A DNA stretch of 64,000 nucleotides from Streptomyces sp. NRRL F-4489 (GTDB lineage: Bacteria; Actinomycetota; Actinomycetes; Streptomycetales; Streptomycetaceae). The first letter of the stretch is position 1. Each line of letters opens with the position of its first letter. The notes beneath the pieces are model-generated. The model was not told the origin of the DNA and made no database searches. It worked only from the letters and a program-made list of their open reading frames with translations. Below are positions 50,386 through 60,034 of this stretch, piece after piece. The DNA is taken from contig NZ_LLZI01000243.1 of assembly GCF_001509485.1 (NCBI RefSeq), positions 1 to 64,000 on the forward strand, written 5' to 3'. A program made the position numbers and the translations under genes.

Positions 50386-50664
50386 ATGACCACGCACTCA
50401 TCCACGTACTCGTCCGCGTCCGCGTCGCCTCCGGGCGTCGCGTCCGGGCCGGTGTCCGAGCCGGCGCCCGCCGAGGCGGCCCGCTGGGCGCAGCGGGCGG
50501 GGCTTCCGCTGGCCGAGGACCGGCACGCCGTCGTGGCGGCCACCGCCGAGCACATCCGCACCGTCGTCTCGGTGCTGCGGGAGCTGGACTTCGCGGACAC
50601 CCCGCCCGCTGCCGCCTACCGCGCAGGACGCGGAGGAGAGGAGAAGTGCCATGCGGACGTCTGA
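50386..50664 (+). CDS. AtzG-like small amidase partner, 92 aa
   Basis: Short helical protein resembling AtzG/DUF4089 partner subunits, which bind and stabilise an amidase. After a Ser/Pro-rich lead come G-L-P-L-A-E-D-R-H-A-V-V and L-R-E-L-D-F-A-D-T-P-P-A-A-A-Y-R-A, matching the G-L-P-I-x-P ... F-P-L-x-D-E-x-E-P-A-P-x-F-R order. GGAG lies about 8 nt before ATG 50386. Its end overlaps the amidase start by 14 bp, fitting a heteromeric complex. Confidence 0.7.
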   Translation: MTTHSSTYSSASASPPGVASGPVSEPAPAEAARWAQRAGLPLAEDRHAVVAATAEHIRTVVSVLRELDFADTPPAAAYRAGRGGEEKCHADV

Positions 50665-52063
50665 CGCGACGCGGCCGTACGAGCTGACCGTCGCCGCGGC
50701 GGCGCGGGCGATACGGGACCGGGAGCTGTCGCCCGTCGAGCTGGTGGAGTCGGTGCTCGACCGGATCGAGGAGGTGGAGCCGCGGCTCGGCGCCTATACG
50801 GCCGTCACCGCCGGGCCAGCCCGCCGGGCGGCCCGGGAAGCGGAGCGGGAAGCCGCCGAGGGCCGCTTCCGTGGACCGCTGCACGGGATACCGATGGGGC
50901 TGAAGGACCTGATCGACGTGGCGGGGACGGCCACCACGGCGAGCTCTCGGGTGCGGGACGGCCACCGCGCGCGGCGCGACAGCACGGTCGCCGCGCGCCT
51001 GGCGGCGGCCGGCGCGGTACTGGTCGGCAAGACGCACACCCATGAGTTCGCCTACGGACTGATCACTCCCCAGACCGCCAACGCCTGGGACGCGGGCCGG
51101 GTCGCGGGCGGCTCCAGTGGCGGGTCGGCCGTCGCCGTGGCCGCGGGCGCCGCCACCTTCGCGCTGGGCACGGACACCGGGGGATCGATCCGCGTCCCCG
51201 CCGCGCTGAACGGCGTCGTCGGCCTGAAACCGACCTACGGGCTGGTCCCCCGGCACGGTGTCACCTCGCTGTCGTGGTCGCTGGATCATGTCGGTCCGAT
51301 GACCCGTACGGTCGAGGACGCGGCGCTGGTCCTGCCGGTGCTGAGCGGACACGATCCGCGCGACCCCGCCTCCCTGGCCCCGTTCGCCGCGGACGGCCTC
51401 CTGGCGGAGGGCGGTACGGACCTCACCGGGCTGCGGATCGGGGTGCCCCGCAACTACTACTTCGACCGTGTCGAAGCGGATGTCGAGGACGCGGTCCGGC
51501 GGGCCGTCACGCGTCTGGCGGACCTCGGCGCACGGCCCGTCGAGGTCGAGATCCCCATGACGCGCTACATCCAGGCCACCCAGTGGGGCCTGATGGTCCC
51601 CGAGGCCACCGCGTATCACGAGCGCACCCTGCGCACCGTCCCCGACCGCTACGCCGACGATGTCCGCGTCCTCCTCGAAGCCGGCGAACTGATGCCTGCC
51701 GGGGACTACTTGCGGGCCCAGCGGGCGCGGACGCTGATGCGCGACGCATGGGCAGTGCTGTTCGACGAGGTGGACGTGATCGCGGCGCCGACCGTGCCCG
51801 CGGTGGCGGTGGCGGCCGGGCAGGAGACGATCACCTGGCCCGACGGCACGGTGGAGAGCGTCTCCGACGCTTACGTCCGGCTGTCCGCGCCCGCCAACAT
51901 CACGGGAGTGCCGTCGCTGTCCGTCCCGGTGGGCCACGACCGCGCGGGGATGCCGATCGGTATGCAGCTGCTCGGGCGGCCGCTGGCGGAGGCGGAGCTG
52001 CTGCGGGTGGGACGGGCCTACGAACGGTCCGTGCCGGTCCGCGCGCTCGCGCCGGTGGCCTGA
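50651..52063 (+). CDS. Amidase-signature enzyme (AtzE/GatA-like), 470 aa
   Basis: Hydrolyses an amide with a Ser-cisSer-Lys triad. G-L-K-D-L-I-D (catalytic Lys near residue 82), A-G-G-S-S-G-G-S-A (structural Ser cluster near 155) and G-T-D-T-G-G-S-I-R (nucleophile Ser near 179) are intact, with normal length. Coupling to a small AtzG-like protein resembles the 1-carboxybiuret hydrolase AtzE-AtzG pair, although the substrate here may differ. GGAGGAGAGGAG precedes ATG 50651. It ends 83 bp before the TetR regulator. Confidence 0.88.
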   Translation: MRTSDATRPYELTVAAAARAIRDRELSPVELVESVLDRIEEVEPRLGAYTAVTAGPARRAAREAEREAAEGRFRGPLHGIPMGLKDLIDVAGTATTASSRVRDGHRARRDSTVAARLAAAGAVLVGKTHTHEFAYGLITPQTANAWDAGRVAGGSSGGSAVAVAAGAATFALGTDTGGSIRVPAALNGVVGLKPTYGLVPRHGVTSLSWSLDHVGPMTRTVEDAALVLPVLSGHDPRDPASLAPFAADGLLAEGGTDLTGLRIGVPRNYYFDRVEADVEDAVRRAVTRLADLGARPVEVEIPMTRYIQATQWGLMVPEATAYHERTLRTVPDRYADDVRVLLEAGELMPAGDYLRAQRARTLMRDAWAVLFDEVDVIAAPTVPAVAVAAGQETITWPDGTVESVSDAYVRLSAPANITGVPSLSVPVGHDRAGMPIGMQLLGRPLAEAELLRVGRAYERSVPVRALAPVA

Positions 52064-52146
52064 GAGCGGGGGCGAGGGGGAAGCCAGAGCCGATGGCAGC
52101 ACGGGCTAGAAGCAAGAGCGTTGCGTTAAGGCTTTAGGGTGGTGGT

Positions 52147-52722
52147 ATGAGTCCCCGACCGATGGTGCGTCCCGGTGGGCGCAGCGCCCGTGTGCAGGAA
52201 GCGGTCCATGCCGCCGTCCGTGAACTGGAAGCCGAGGTGGGCCGGGATGCCTTGACGGTGCCGCTGATCGCCGCCCGGGCCGGAGTCACCCCGTCGACGG
52301 TCTACCGCCGCTGGGGCGACCTGCGGGAACTGCTCTCGGACGTGGCCGTCGAGCGGCTGCGCCCGGAGGCGCCGCCGGAGGATCAGGGTGACCTGGCCTC
52401 GGATTTGATGACCTGGGCCGAGCAGTTCCTCGACGAGATGGCGTCGCCCCCGGGGCGGGCGTACATCCGCGACGCGCTGCTCGGCGATCCGGACGGCAGC
52501 AACGCCGGTCGCTGTTCGGCGTACGCGTCCGAGCAGATCGACGTCATCCTCACCCGCGCCGGTGAACGGGGCGAGCCCGCGCCGGACGTCGAGGCGGTCA
52601 TGGACCACGTCGTGGCGCCCATGATGTACCGCATCCTCTTCCGGCCCGGTGCGGAGCCGGACTCCCTCGACGCGGAGTACGCGCGCCAGTTGGTGAGCGG
52701 CCTGCTCGACAAGGAGGCGTAG
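52147..52722 (+). CDS. TetR family transcriptional regulator, 191 aa
   Basis: TetR repressor with L-I-A-A-R-A-G-V-T-P-S-T-V-Y-R-R-W-G-D as its helix-turn-helix (about 38-56); the R-R-W form marks a common actinobacterial subgroup. Its gene has TAGGGT (52135-52140) exactly 6 nt before ATG 52147 and no ribosome site, so a leaderless mRNA is likely. TTGCGTTAA, an exact half of the operator at 50245-50269, lies between -35 and -10, so it probably represses itself, the AtzG-amidase operon and the lactonase-like gene. Confidence 0.87.
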   Translation: MSPRPMVRPGGRSARVQEAVHAAVRELEAEVGRDALTVPLIAARAGVTPSTVYRRWGDLRELLSDVAVERLRPEAPPEDQGDLASDLMTWAEQFLDEMASPPGRAYIRDALLGDPDGSNAGRCSAYASEQIDVILTRAGERGEPAPDVEAVMDHVVAPMMYRILFRPGAEPDSLDAEYARQLVSGLLDKEA

Positions 52723-52809
52723 GGCCGCGAGACGTGGCGGGGGAGCGCGGAGGAACTCCCGGTCCGAATCTCGCCAGCGCGGCCCGGCCGAGCGGCTCAT
52801 GCTTCCGGT

Positions 52810-53322
52810 ATGACGCATGAGAAGACGGACGACACCCTGGCGGTCCTCACCGGCATGTATGCCGCCGAGGCGGAGTATCTGGCGGCCGGCGGCCCGGGCG
52901 AGGCATCGTTCGACCTGCTCGCGCCGTTCTTCGCGCCGGACGTCGTGCTGCACCAGGCAGCCGGGCTGCCCTACGGCGGTGTCTGGCGCGGGCACGCCGG
53001 TCTGGAACGGTTCTTCCTGGCCATGAGCCGGACGTGGGAGACGTTCGAGATGACGGAGCAGCAGTTCCTCGCCACCGGCTCGACGGCGGTGGTGCTCACC
53101 CACATCCGCGCCCGGCCGCGCCCCGGCGGCCGGGAACTCGCCTTCCCGCTGCTCCAGACCATCACGGTGGCGGCGGGGCGGATCGCCGAGGTCCGCCCCT
53201 TCTACTGGGACACCGCCGCGATCGCCGAAGCCTGTGCGAGCGCCGGGGCCGGCCTGGGCGGGGGAGGCCGGGCGGCGGAGTCCGGTTCGGGTGGGGGGAG
53301 TGATGCGGGAGTGGCGGAGTAA
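52810..53322 (+). CDS. SnoaL/NTF2-like protein, 170 aa
   Basis: Cone-shaped alpha+beta barrel of the SnoaL-like (NTF2) superfamily: Y-A-A-E-A-E-Y-L-A begins the helical part, L-A-P-F-F-A-P-D-V-V-L-H-Q the first strand, G-V-W-R-G-H-A-G-L-E-R-F-F the second helix, and R-P-F-Y-W-D-T the last strand. Such proteins range from polyketide cyclases to isomerases and binding proteins. CATGCT lies 6 nt before ATG 52810. Gly/Ser-rich tail after residue 145. Role here unknown. Confidence 0.8.
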   Translation: MTHEKTDDTLAVLTGMYAAEAEYLAAGGPGEASFDLLAPFFAPDVVLHQAAGLPYGGVWRGHAGLERFFLAMSRTWETFEMTEQQFLATGSTAVVLTHIRARPRPGGRELAFPLLQTITVAAGRIAEVRPFYWDTAAIAEACASAGAGLGGGGRAAESGSGGGSDAGVAE

Positions 53323-53381
53323 GGGGCCGGCCGTGGGTCGGGTCGCGGGTCGCCGGCGTTGGTCCTCTCCCGGGGTGCGGG

Positions 53382-54323
53382 TCACAGGGTGCGGTGGAGG
53401 ATGTGGAGGTCCACCGGGCCGAGGCGGGGGTGGTCGAAGGCGCCGGGGAGGGTGCCGGTGATGGTGAAGCCGAGGGAGAGCCAGAGGCCGAGGGCGGGGT
53501 TGGTGGCGACCACGGCGTTGAAGACCATGGCGCGGTAGCCGGCGTTCCGGGCCTGGTCGAGGACGTGTTCGGCCAGGCGCCGGCCGATGCCGCGGCCGGC
53601 GTGGGCGGGCGCGACCATGAAACCGGCGTTGGCGACCCGGGCGGCGCCGCCGCCGTAGTTGGGGCGGAGGTAGGCGGAGGCGACGGGCACGCCGTTCTCG
53701 CGGACGACGAAGACGCGGGAGGTGGGCGCCATCCACAGGGCGCGGGCGGTCCGCTCGTCGGTGTTCCGGTCCCAGGCATAGGTCTCGCCCGCGGCGACGA
53801 TCTCGTGCCAGAACGGCCAGATCCCCGGCCAGTCGTCCGGGGTGGCGTCGGTGATCTCCAGGGTGGGGGCGGGCCGCCTGGATCCCGGGGCCGTGGGGAT
53901 CGCCGGGTCGGCCGGGGCGGCGGGTGCGTCCGAGGCGGGGGATGTCTGGGGGCCTTCCTCGGCCGGTACCGCGTAGCCCGGGATGGAGGGCCACCGGACG
54001 GTCAGGACCACCGAATCCTCCTCCGCGACCCAGGAGTGGTCCACGCCGCGGCCCCAGACGACGTAATCCCCCTGGCGCTCCAACAGGACGCTGCGGCCGG
54101 GGAATTCGAGCCGGAAGCGGCCGCTGACGAGCACCTGGAGGGCGGTGCGCTCCTCGCCCCGTACCCACTGCGCGCGGGTGTCGCCCGCGGGGTGGACGCC
54201 CCATTTGATCTCCACGGCGTCGCTGTGGCGGGGATCGCCGGCCTCCTTGAAGTGGCCGAGCAGCCAGCCGCGGTCCAGTGCCGCGTCCTTGTCCGCGTGG
54301 CCCACATACACGCTGTCGTTCAT
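53382..54323 (-). CDS. Cupin-GNAT fusion protein, 313 aa
   Basis: Two domains that are usually separate. Residues 1-117 form a cupin (E-I-K-W-G-V-H-P-A-G, L-V-S-G-R-F-R-L-E-F-P-G, G-D-Y-V-V-W-G, V-D-H-S-W), the same small family sometimes labelled signal peptidase I in error. A Pro/Ala linker (118-152) leads to a GNAT acetyltransferase (155-313) with A-G-F-M-V-A-P-A-H-A-G-R-G-I-G and G-L-W-L-S-L-G-F, close to phosphinothricin-type N-acetyltransferases. The cupin may sense the substrate. TACGTT 6 nt before ATG 54323 predicts a leaderless mRNA. Confidence 0.83.
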   Translation of the reverse strand: MNDSVYVGHADKDAALDRGWLLGHFKEAGDPRHSDAVEIKWGVHPAGDTRAQWVRGEERTALQVLVSGRFRLEFPGRSVLLERQGDYVVWGRGVDHSWVAEEDSVVLTVRWPSIPGYAVPAEEGPQTSPASDAPAAPADPAIPTAPGSRRPAPTLEITDATPDDWPGIWPFWHEIVAAGETYAWDRNTDERTARALWMAPTSRVFVVRENGVPVASAYLRPNYGGGAARVANAGFMVAPAHAGRGIGRRLAEHVLDQARNAGYRAMVFNAVVATNPALGLWLSLGFTITGTLPGAFDHPRLGPVDLHILHRTL

Positions 54324-54438
54324 GGCGAGAACGTAGCACCGGGGCTGAAGCCGCCGCCTTGCCGTGCTGCTTCGGTGCCGGCGGGTGGCGGGGCGTCAGT
54401 GGCTGATTACGTGTCAACTGCAGCAGTACACAGGCGAC

Positions 54439-55104
54439 TTACGAGCCCGGAGGCGTCGCCTCGAGGGTGAGGGCGCCGGGGATCGCGGCGAAGGCGGTAC
54501 GGACCTCGGTGGCGAGGGCGGCCCGGTCGGGGGTGCCTGGGCGCGCCACCCAGGATTCCAAGCCGCAGTGGAAGGCGGCGATGAGGAGGTCCAGGGCCAG
54601 TCGCGGGCGCGGGTCGCCGGGGTCCTGGATGCCGAGCTTGCGGTGCAGGAGGGTGACCGCCGTACGGACCGTGCGGTCGCAGAAGTGCCGGCCGCGGGCG
54701 TCCATGGACGGGGTGTCGGCGGCCAGGCGGCGGCTGAGGCGGACGCGCTGCGCCCAGCCCTCGTCGGTCATCCGGTCCAGCGCGGCGAGCAGGGATGCCT
54801 GGAGCATCGCCAGGGCCGTGCCGCCGGCCGGTTCGCGGTCTTCCAAGTCATCCAGGAACGCGGTCCACAGGTCCTGGGTCGGGGCCATCGCCACGTCTTC
54901 CTTGCTGCTGAAGTTCCGGAAGAACGTGCGCTTGGAGACCTCGACCGCCTCGCACAGGTCGTCCAGGGTCGTGCCGTCGAAACCGCGCTCGGTGAACAGC
55001 TCCAGGGCGGTGTCGATCAATGCCTGGCGGGTGCGCAGCTTCTTGCGCTCGCGCAGCGGAAGGCGCTCGGCGGGGGTGCCTGCGGCGGTCGTTGAAGCGG
55101 TCAT
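54439..55104 (-). CDS. TetR family transcriptional regulator, 221 aa
   Basis: TetR repressor. After [11 protein letters not shown] the helix-turn-helix reads [25 protein letters not shown], a common form. The C-terminal ligand domain is normal. TACACT lies 7 nt before ATG 55104, so translation is probably leaderless. It is divergent from the quinone oxidoreductase at 55214, and the large inverted repeat 55146-55182 lies between, so it probably represses that gene and itself. Confidence 0.88.
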   Translation of the reverse strand: MTASTTAAGTPAERLPLRERKKLRTRQALIDTALELFTERGFDGTTLDDLCEAVEVSKRTFFRNFSSKEDVAMAPTQDLWTAFLDDLEDREPAGGTALAMLQASLLAALDRMTDEGWAQRVRLSRRLAADTPSMDARGRHFCDRTVRTAVTLLHRKLGIQDPGDPRPRLALDLLIAAFHCGLESWVARPGTPDRAALATEVRTAFAAIPGALTLEATPPGS

Positions 55105-55145
55105 CGGGATCAGTGTAGCGGGGGAGCCTATGCCTCTTGTAGGTT

Positions 55146-55182
55146 TATGCCACTCAGTGGCGCGACGCCACCGAGTGGCATA
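55146..55182. promoter_or_regulatory. Twin palindromic operators GCCACT-x-AGTGGC
   Basis: GCCACTCAGTGGC (55149-55161) and GCCACCGAGTGGC (55167-55179) lie 18 bp apart, and the pair is itself a large inverted repeat (TATGCCACTC 55146-55155, GAGTGGCATA 55173-55182). It sits between divergent tetR and oxidoreductase genes. Confidence 0.8.
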
Positions 55183-55213
55183 TTCGATCCCTCCTCAGAA
55201 GGGCTTCCTCGTC

Positions 55214-56143
<930 letters not shown>

Positions 56144-56192
56144 GGGTGGTTCCGCGGCGGCCGCCGCCCGGTGGCCGCTCCCGGGTGCCTGG

Positions 56193-56261
56193 GAGCGGTT
56201 GCCTGGCGCGGTGCGGAGCGGTTGCCTGGTGCGGGGCGGAGCGGTTGCCTGGCGCGGGGCC
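56193..56261. repeat. Three tandem 23-bp repeats with GAGCGGTTGCCTGG
   Basis: Three contiguous 23-bp units (56193, 56216, 56239) start GAGCGGTTGCCTGG and differ at a few positions after it. The array fills the gap between the oxidoreductase stop (56143) and the stop of the convergent MarR gene (56269). A further GGTGCCTGGGA precedes it. Confidence 0.9.
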
Positions 56262-56268
56262 GGGTCCG

Positions 56269-56811
56269 CTACAGGGTGTCCGTGAGGGAGTCGGCGGGCG
56301 GTTCGCCGGCTGCCTCGGCCAGGGCGCGCAGGCCCCGCACCAGTTCGGCGCGCCGGCCGGCGGGGAGGCGGGCGACGATGGCCCGGATCTCGCGGTGCCG
56401 GTGCGCCAGGACGTCCTCGACCAGCCGCCGGCCGTCGTGCCTGAGCCGGAGGATGACCTCGCGGCGGTTGCCCGGGTTGGTCTGGCGGTCGACCAGGCCG
56501 CGGGCCTCCAGCTTGTCGACCATCCGCATCGCGGTGGACGGGTTCACGTCCAGCGCGGCGGCGAGCGCGGCGAGTTTCACCGGGCCTTCGCCGTGCAGGA
56601 CGACCAGGGTGCGCAGTTGCGGCAGGGTCAGGGTCGGTTCGGTCTCGGCGAGGGCGCGGGCGGAGAGCGCGACGAGCAGGCGGGACGCCGTCATGACGGC
56701 GGCGGTGACCTCTTCCACGGTCTCGTGCAGCTCGTCCGCCGGCGGTTCCGGCGCGGCCGTCCGCCCGCCGTCCTGTGTCTGTCGCCCCATATCCCTGTTA
56801 TATCGCTTCAC
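56269..56811 (-). CDS. MarR family transcriptional regulator, 180 aa
   Basis: MarR repressor: L-P-Q-L-R-T-L-V-V-L-H-G-E-G, D-V-N-P-S-T-A-M-R-M-V-D-K-L (recognition helix) and R-Q-T-N-P-G-N-R-R-E-V-I-L-R-L (wing). The start is GTG 56811, because GGAGG lies exactly 7 nt before it; ATG 56790 has a poorer site. The gene does not adjoin an obvious target: ppk2 lies upstream in the same direction with a 123-bp gap. Confidence 0.87.
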   Translation of the reverse strand: MKRYNRDMGRQTQDGGRTAAPEPPADELHETVEEVTAAVMTASRLLVALSARALAETEPTLTLPQLRTLVVLHGEGPVKLAALAAALDVNPSTAMRMVDKLEARGLVDRQTNPGNRREVILRLRHDGRRLVEDVLAHRHREIRAIVARLPAGRRAELVRGLRALAEAAGEPPADSLTDTL

Positions 56812-56934
56812 GTATCGGCCTCCGGGAGGGTGAAGTGGTGTCCCTACCCCAAGTGGGCCTGGATTACGTCGCGTTGGGTGCCCCGCTGGTGGCGTCGGGG
56901 CCGCTCGCCGGGAGCGGGTGGGCGGCGGTGGCGG

Positions 56935-57762
56935 CTACTCCAGGCCGGCCGCGTGGTCGGGGACGTACGTCTGGAGGGCGCGCGGGGGGCGCTGGTAGGA
57001 CGTGGCCGGCGGGCGCGGCGGGAGGTCCAGACGGGGTGGGAGGAGGTCGCGGTAGGGGACCGTCGTGAGGAGGTGGGCGATCATGTTCAGCCGGGCCCGG
57101 CGCTTGTCGTCGCTCTCGACGACGTACCACGACGCCTCGGGGATATCGGTGTGCGCGAACATCTCGTCCTTGGCCTGGGAGTATTCCTCCCAGCGGGTCA
57201 GCGACTCCAGGTCGATCCGGGACAGCTTCCAGCGCCGCACCGGGTCCGCCAGCCGCCGCCGGAGCCGCTGCTCCTGCACCTCGTCGCTGACCGAGAACCA
57301 ATACTTCCGCAGCAGGATCCCGTCCTCCACCAGCATCCGCTCGAAGACCGGGCACTGCCGCAGGAAGAGTCGGTATTCGTCGTCGGTGCAGTAGCCCATG
57401 ACCCGTTCGACTCCGGCCCGGTTGTACCAGCTGCGGTCGAAGAGCACGATCTCGCCGGCCGAGGGCAGCTGCGCCGCGTACCGCTGGAAGTACCACTGGC
57501 CGCGTTCGCGCTCGGTGGGCCGGGGCAGGGCGACGATGCGCGCCACCCGGGGGTTGAGGTGGGCGGTGACGCGGCTGATGGTGCCGCCCTTGCCGGCCGC
57601 GTCCCGCCCCTCGAAGATCACGACGAGCCGGGCGCCCTCCGTGCGCACCCACTCCTGGAGCTTCACCAGCTCCGTCTGCAACCGGTACAGCTCCCGCCGG
57701 TACCGCTTCTTCGACAGCTTGCCGGGGGTCCGGCCGCCGCTGCCGTCCGGTGTGTCCGCCAT
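56935..57762 (-). CDS. ppk2: Polyphosphate kinase 2, 275 aa
   Basis: PPK2-family kinase that transfers phosphate between polyphosphate and nucleotides. Walker A E-G-R-D-A-A-G-K-G-G-T (near residue 52), the lid R-P-T-E-R-E-R-G-Q-W-Y-F-Q-R-Y, Walker B F-D-R-S-W-Y-N-R-A-G-V-E-R-V-M-G and D-P-V-R-R-W-K-L-S all match. The motifs and single-domain size suggest class I (NDP-directed), but this needs tree placement. TACCGT lies 6 nt before ATG 57762, so it is probably leaderless. Phosphate metabolism links it only loosely to the alkaline phosphatase near the left end. Confidence 0.92.
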   Translation of the reverse strand: MADTPDGSGGRTPGKLSKKRYRRELYRLQTELVKLQEWVRTEGARLVVIFEGRDAAGKGGTISRVTAHLNPRVARIVALPRPTERERGQWYFQRYAAQLPSAGEIVLFDRSWYNRAGVERVMGYCTDDEYRLFLRQCPVFERMLVEDGILLRKYWFSVSDEVQEQRLRRRLADPVRRWKLSRIDLESLTRWEEYSQAKDEMFAHTDIPEASWYVVESDDKRRARLNMIAHLLTTVPYRDLLPPRLDLPPRPPATSYQRPPRALQTYVPDHAAGLE

Positions 57763-57874
57763 GCTCCGACGGTACGGAGGAACGGGCCGGGCCGCGCCCT
57801 GGGGCGTCTGCGAGGGCGTCCGCGGGCGGCCGGACGGGCCTGGTGGGGCGCGGCCGGTGTGAGGCCCCGGCCCG

Positions 57875-58954
57875 TCAGTGCCGTGAGCCGGCGGATACCG
57901 AGGTGGATGCGGGTCCGGGGAGCGGGCGGGTCCGCAGCCAGTAGGAGCGGGTGGCGAGCGCGAGGGCGATCCCGTAGCCGGCGAAGGCGGTGAGGCCGAT
58001 CCAGGCGACGGTCAAGGCGTCCTGCGGGGAGGAGAAGTCGCCGGGGCGGATCGTCAGCGCGCCGGTCGTGGCCAGTGCGCAGTAGCCGACGCCGAGGATG
58101 CCGTAGGGCAGGAGGGTCGCGGCGCCGAGCAGGGCGGGGGCCAGCGGGAGGGAGCGCGGTACGCGCCGGCCGCGCAGCAGCGGCGTCCAGCGCGGGAAGA
58201 CCTGCCCCCACGGCCGGACCAGGCCCCAGAGCAGGAAGAGGCCGAGCGCCGCCAGCAGCACGGTGGCGTCCAGGCCCCAGGACTCCAGGGTGAGCCAGAC
58301 CGCGGAGGCGCCGTTGCGGCGGGAGCTGGCGAGGATCTGCGCGATGTCCGTCCCGGCGAACGTCCCGCCGAACGCCCAGAAGGTCTTCATCGCGCAGTAC
58401 GGCAGGAAGGCGACCGTCCCGGCGACGGCGGCGAGCTGTACCCGGGCGGGCGCGCGGGACGGGGCCGGGGCGCGGGTGCCGGCGGGCGGGCGGCGCTGGG
58501 AGCGGCCGGTCGCGGCGAGCAGCACCGTGCCGAGGGCGGCCAGGGCGCGGTTGGCGGCGGCCGGCCAACTGTCCACGCCCTGGCCGAAGATGAGGGTGAT
58601 CACATCCATCAGCAGGCTGAAAGCGGCGAGTCCCGTCAGCCCGCAGACGGTGAAGAGCAGCCCGCGCAGCCAGGGCCGCGGCCCGCAGCGCATCACCGCG
58701 GCACAGGCGGTGGCCGCCAGCGCGCCCACCGCCACCACGGCCCAGTCCAGCGCGGCGGGCGCGGGGGTGCCGCCTGCCCGGAAGAGCGGCGTCCCGGTCA
58801 GCGCGGCGGCGAGGCCGAACGCGGCGTATACCAGCGCCCAGGTCAGGGCTGTCTGGCCTGCCCACCTCGGTTGTGGCCGCTGGTGACCGTGCCACCTGCG
58901 CCACCGGGTCCTTGCCGTCCGCGCTGTCTGTGCCGCCTGGCCGTTATCGCTCAT
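57875..58954 (-). CDS. Multi-spanning membrane protein, 359 aa
   Basis: Integral membrane protein of unknown function. After a basic N-tail (residues 1-33, W-R-R-W-H-G-H-Q-R) about eight hydrophobic helices are seen, with an Arg/Pro loop (R-P-P-A-G-T-R-A-P-A-P) in the middle and S-S-P-Q-D-A-L-T-V-A-W near the end. No transporter or enzyme motif is recognised. A weak hairpin (GCCGG/CCGGC, 57852-57870) lies after the stop. Start ATG 58954 has no clear ribosome site. Confidence 0.72.
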   Translation of the reverse strand: MSDNGQAAQTARTARTRWRRWHGHQRPQPRWAGQTALTWALVYAAFGLAAALTGTPLFRAGGTPAPAALDWAVVAVGALAATACAAVMRCGPRPWLRGLLFTVCGLTGLAAFSLLMDVITLIFGQGVDSWPAAANRALAALGTVLLAATGRSQRRPPAGTRAPAPSRAPARVQLAAVAGTVAFLPYCAMKTFWAFGGTFAGTDIAQILASSRRNGASAVWLTLESWGLDATVLLAALGLFLLWGLVRPWGQVFPRWTPLLRGRRVPRSLPLAPALLGAATLLPYGILGVGYCALATTGALTIRPGDFSSPQDALTVAWIGLTAFAGYGIALALATRSYWLRTRPLPGPASTSVSAGSRH

Positions 58955-59087
58955 GGTGTGAAGGTCGCACTCGCGGGGGTGGGGTGGATCGGCCGGCAGG
59001 ATGATCTGCCTCCGCCTGCCGGGGGAAGGGTGACTGGGACGAGGGCCGGGGGAGCGGCCGGAGGAGCGGCCTGGTGAAGGAGGCCGT

Positions 59088-60011
59088 TCAGGCGGGCGGT
59101 GCGGTGGTCCGGGGGACGATCGCGAGCGGGCAGCGGGAGTGGTGGAGGAGGCCGAGGACGACCGGGCCGAGGGGCATCGGTGCGCGGTGCGGGCGGCGGC
59201 CGATGACCAGCAGGCCGGTGCCGGTGCAGGCCCGGAGCAGTACGGTCGCGGCTTGGCCGGCCGCCACCTCCTCCGCCACCCGGACCCCGGGGAACTTCTC
59301 CCGCCATGGGGCCAGGCATGCGGCCAGACCGTCCCGTTCGACCGCCGCGCCCTCCGCCTCGTCCAGCGCGGTGGTCAGCTCGTTGTACGGGGCGCCGGGG
59401 GCCGTGGCGGGCCTCCACGCGCGCAGGGCGCGCAGCCGGGCGTGATGGGCCGCGGCCGTGGTGAACGCGTAGGCCAGCACCGCGTCGCTCTCCGGCCCCA
59501 ACTCCTTGACGCCGACGATGACTTCGGGCCCGGGGCCGGCGGAGCACTCCTCCTCGCGGACCGTGATCACCGGGCACCGCGCGCGTGCCAGCACCCGCAG
59601 GCTCACCGAGCCCAGCAGGAAACCGGCGAGGGTGTCGTGCCCGCGTGAGCCGAGGACCAGGAGCGCGGCCGCCGCACTGCGTTCCGCGAGCGCGTCGGCG
59701 GCGTCCTCTCCGGACAGTTCGGCGGTCACCCGGAGGCCGGGGTGGAGTTCGGCGGCCAGCGCTCCGGCGCGTTCGAGCACGGTCGCGCCGTAGCGGCGCC
59801 GTTCGTCGTCCTGGCCGGAGGACGTCGGAGAGGACGACGCCGAGGGCGCCGGCGAGGAGGTCGGCCAGGGCTGGGACGTCCAGGAGTGCAGCAGATGCAG
59901 TGGCAGACGCCGGGCGGCGGCCTCCCCGGCGCCCCAGCGGACCGCGGGCGCGCCGGCCCCGGTGCCGTCCAGTCCTACGAGAACCGCTCCTGCGAGGACC
60001 GCGCCGCCCAT
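59088..60011 (-). CDS. Universal stress protein, two USP domains, 307 aa
   Basis: Tandem UspA-type protein. Domain one (1-148) has V-L-V-G-L-D-G-T-G-A-G and L-V-L-G-S-R-G-H-D-T-L-A-G-F-L-L-G-S-V-S, the ATP-binding G-x2-G-x9-G-S-V-S loop; domain two (155-300) has V-I-V-G-V-K-E-L-G and L-L-V-I-G-R-R. The linker in domain one is a 30-residue Ser/Pro-rich stretch (P-A-P-S-A-S-S-S-P-T-S-S). ATG 60011 is chosen; GTG 60023 adds four residues. USP genes in actinomycetes are often hypoxia- or stress-induced; no DosR-like site was seen. Confidence 0.85.
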   Translation of the reverse strand: MGGAVLAGAVLVGLDGTGAGAPAVRWGAGEAAARRLPLHLLHSWTSQPWPTSSPAPSASSSPTSSGQDDERRRYGATVLERAGALAAELHPGLRVTAELSGEDAADALAERSAAAALLVLGSRGHDTLAGFLLGSVSLRVLARARCPVITVREEECSAGPGPEVIVGVKELGPESDAVLAYAFTTAAAHHARLRALRAWRPATAPGAPYNELTTALDEAEGAAVERDGLAACLAPWREKFPGVRVAEEVAAGQAATVLLRACTGTGLLVIGRRPHRAPMPLGPVVLGLLHHSRCPLAIVPRTTAPPA

Positions 60012-60034
60012 ACCGCACGTCACCTCATCCGCCT

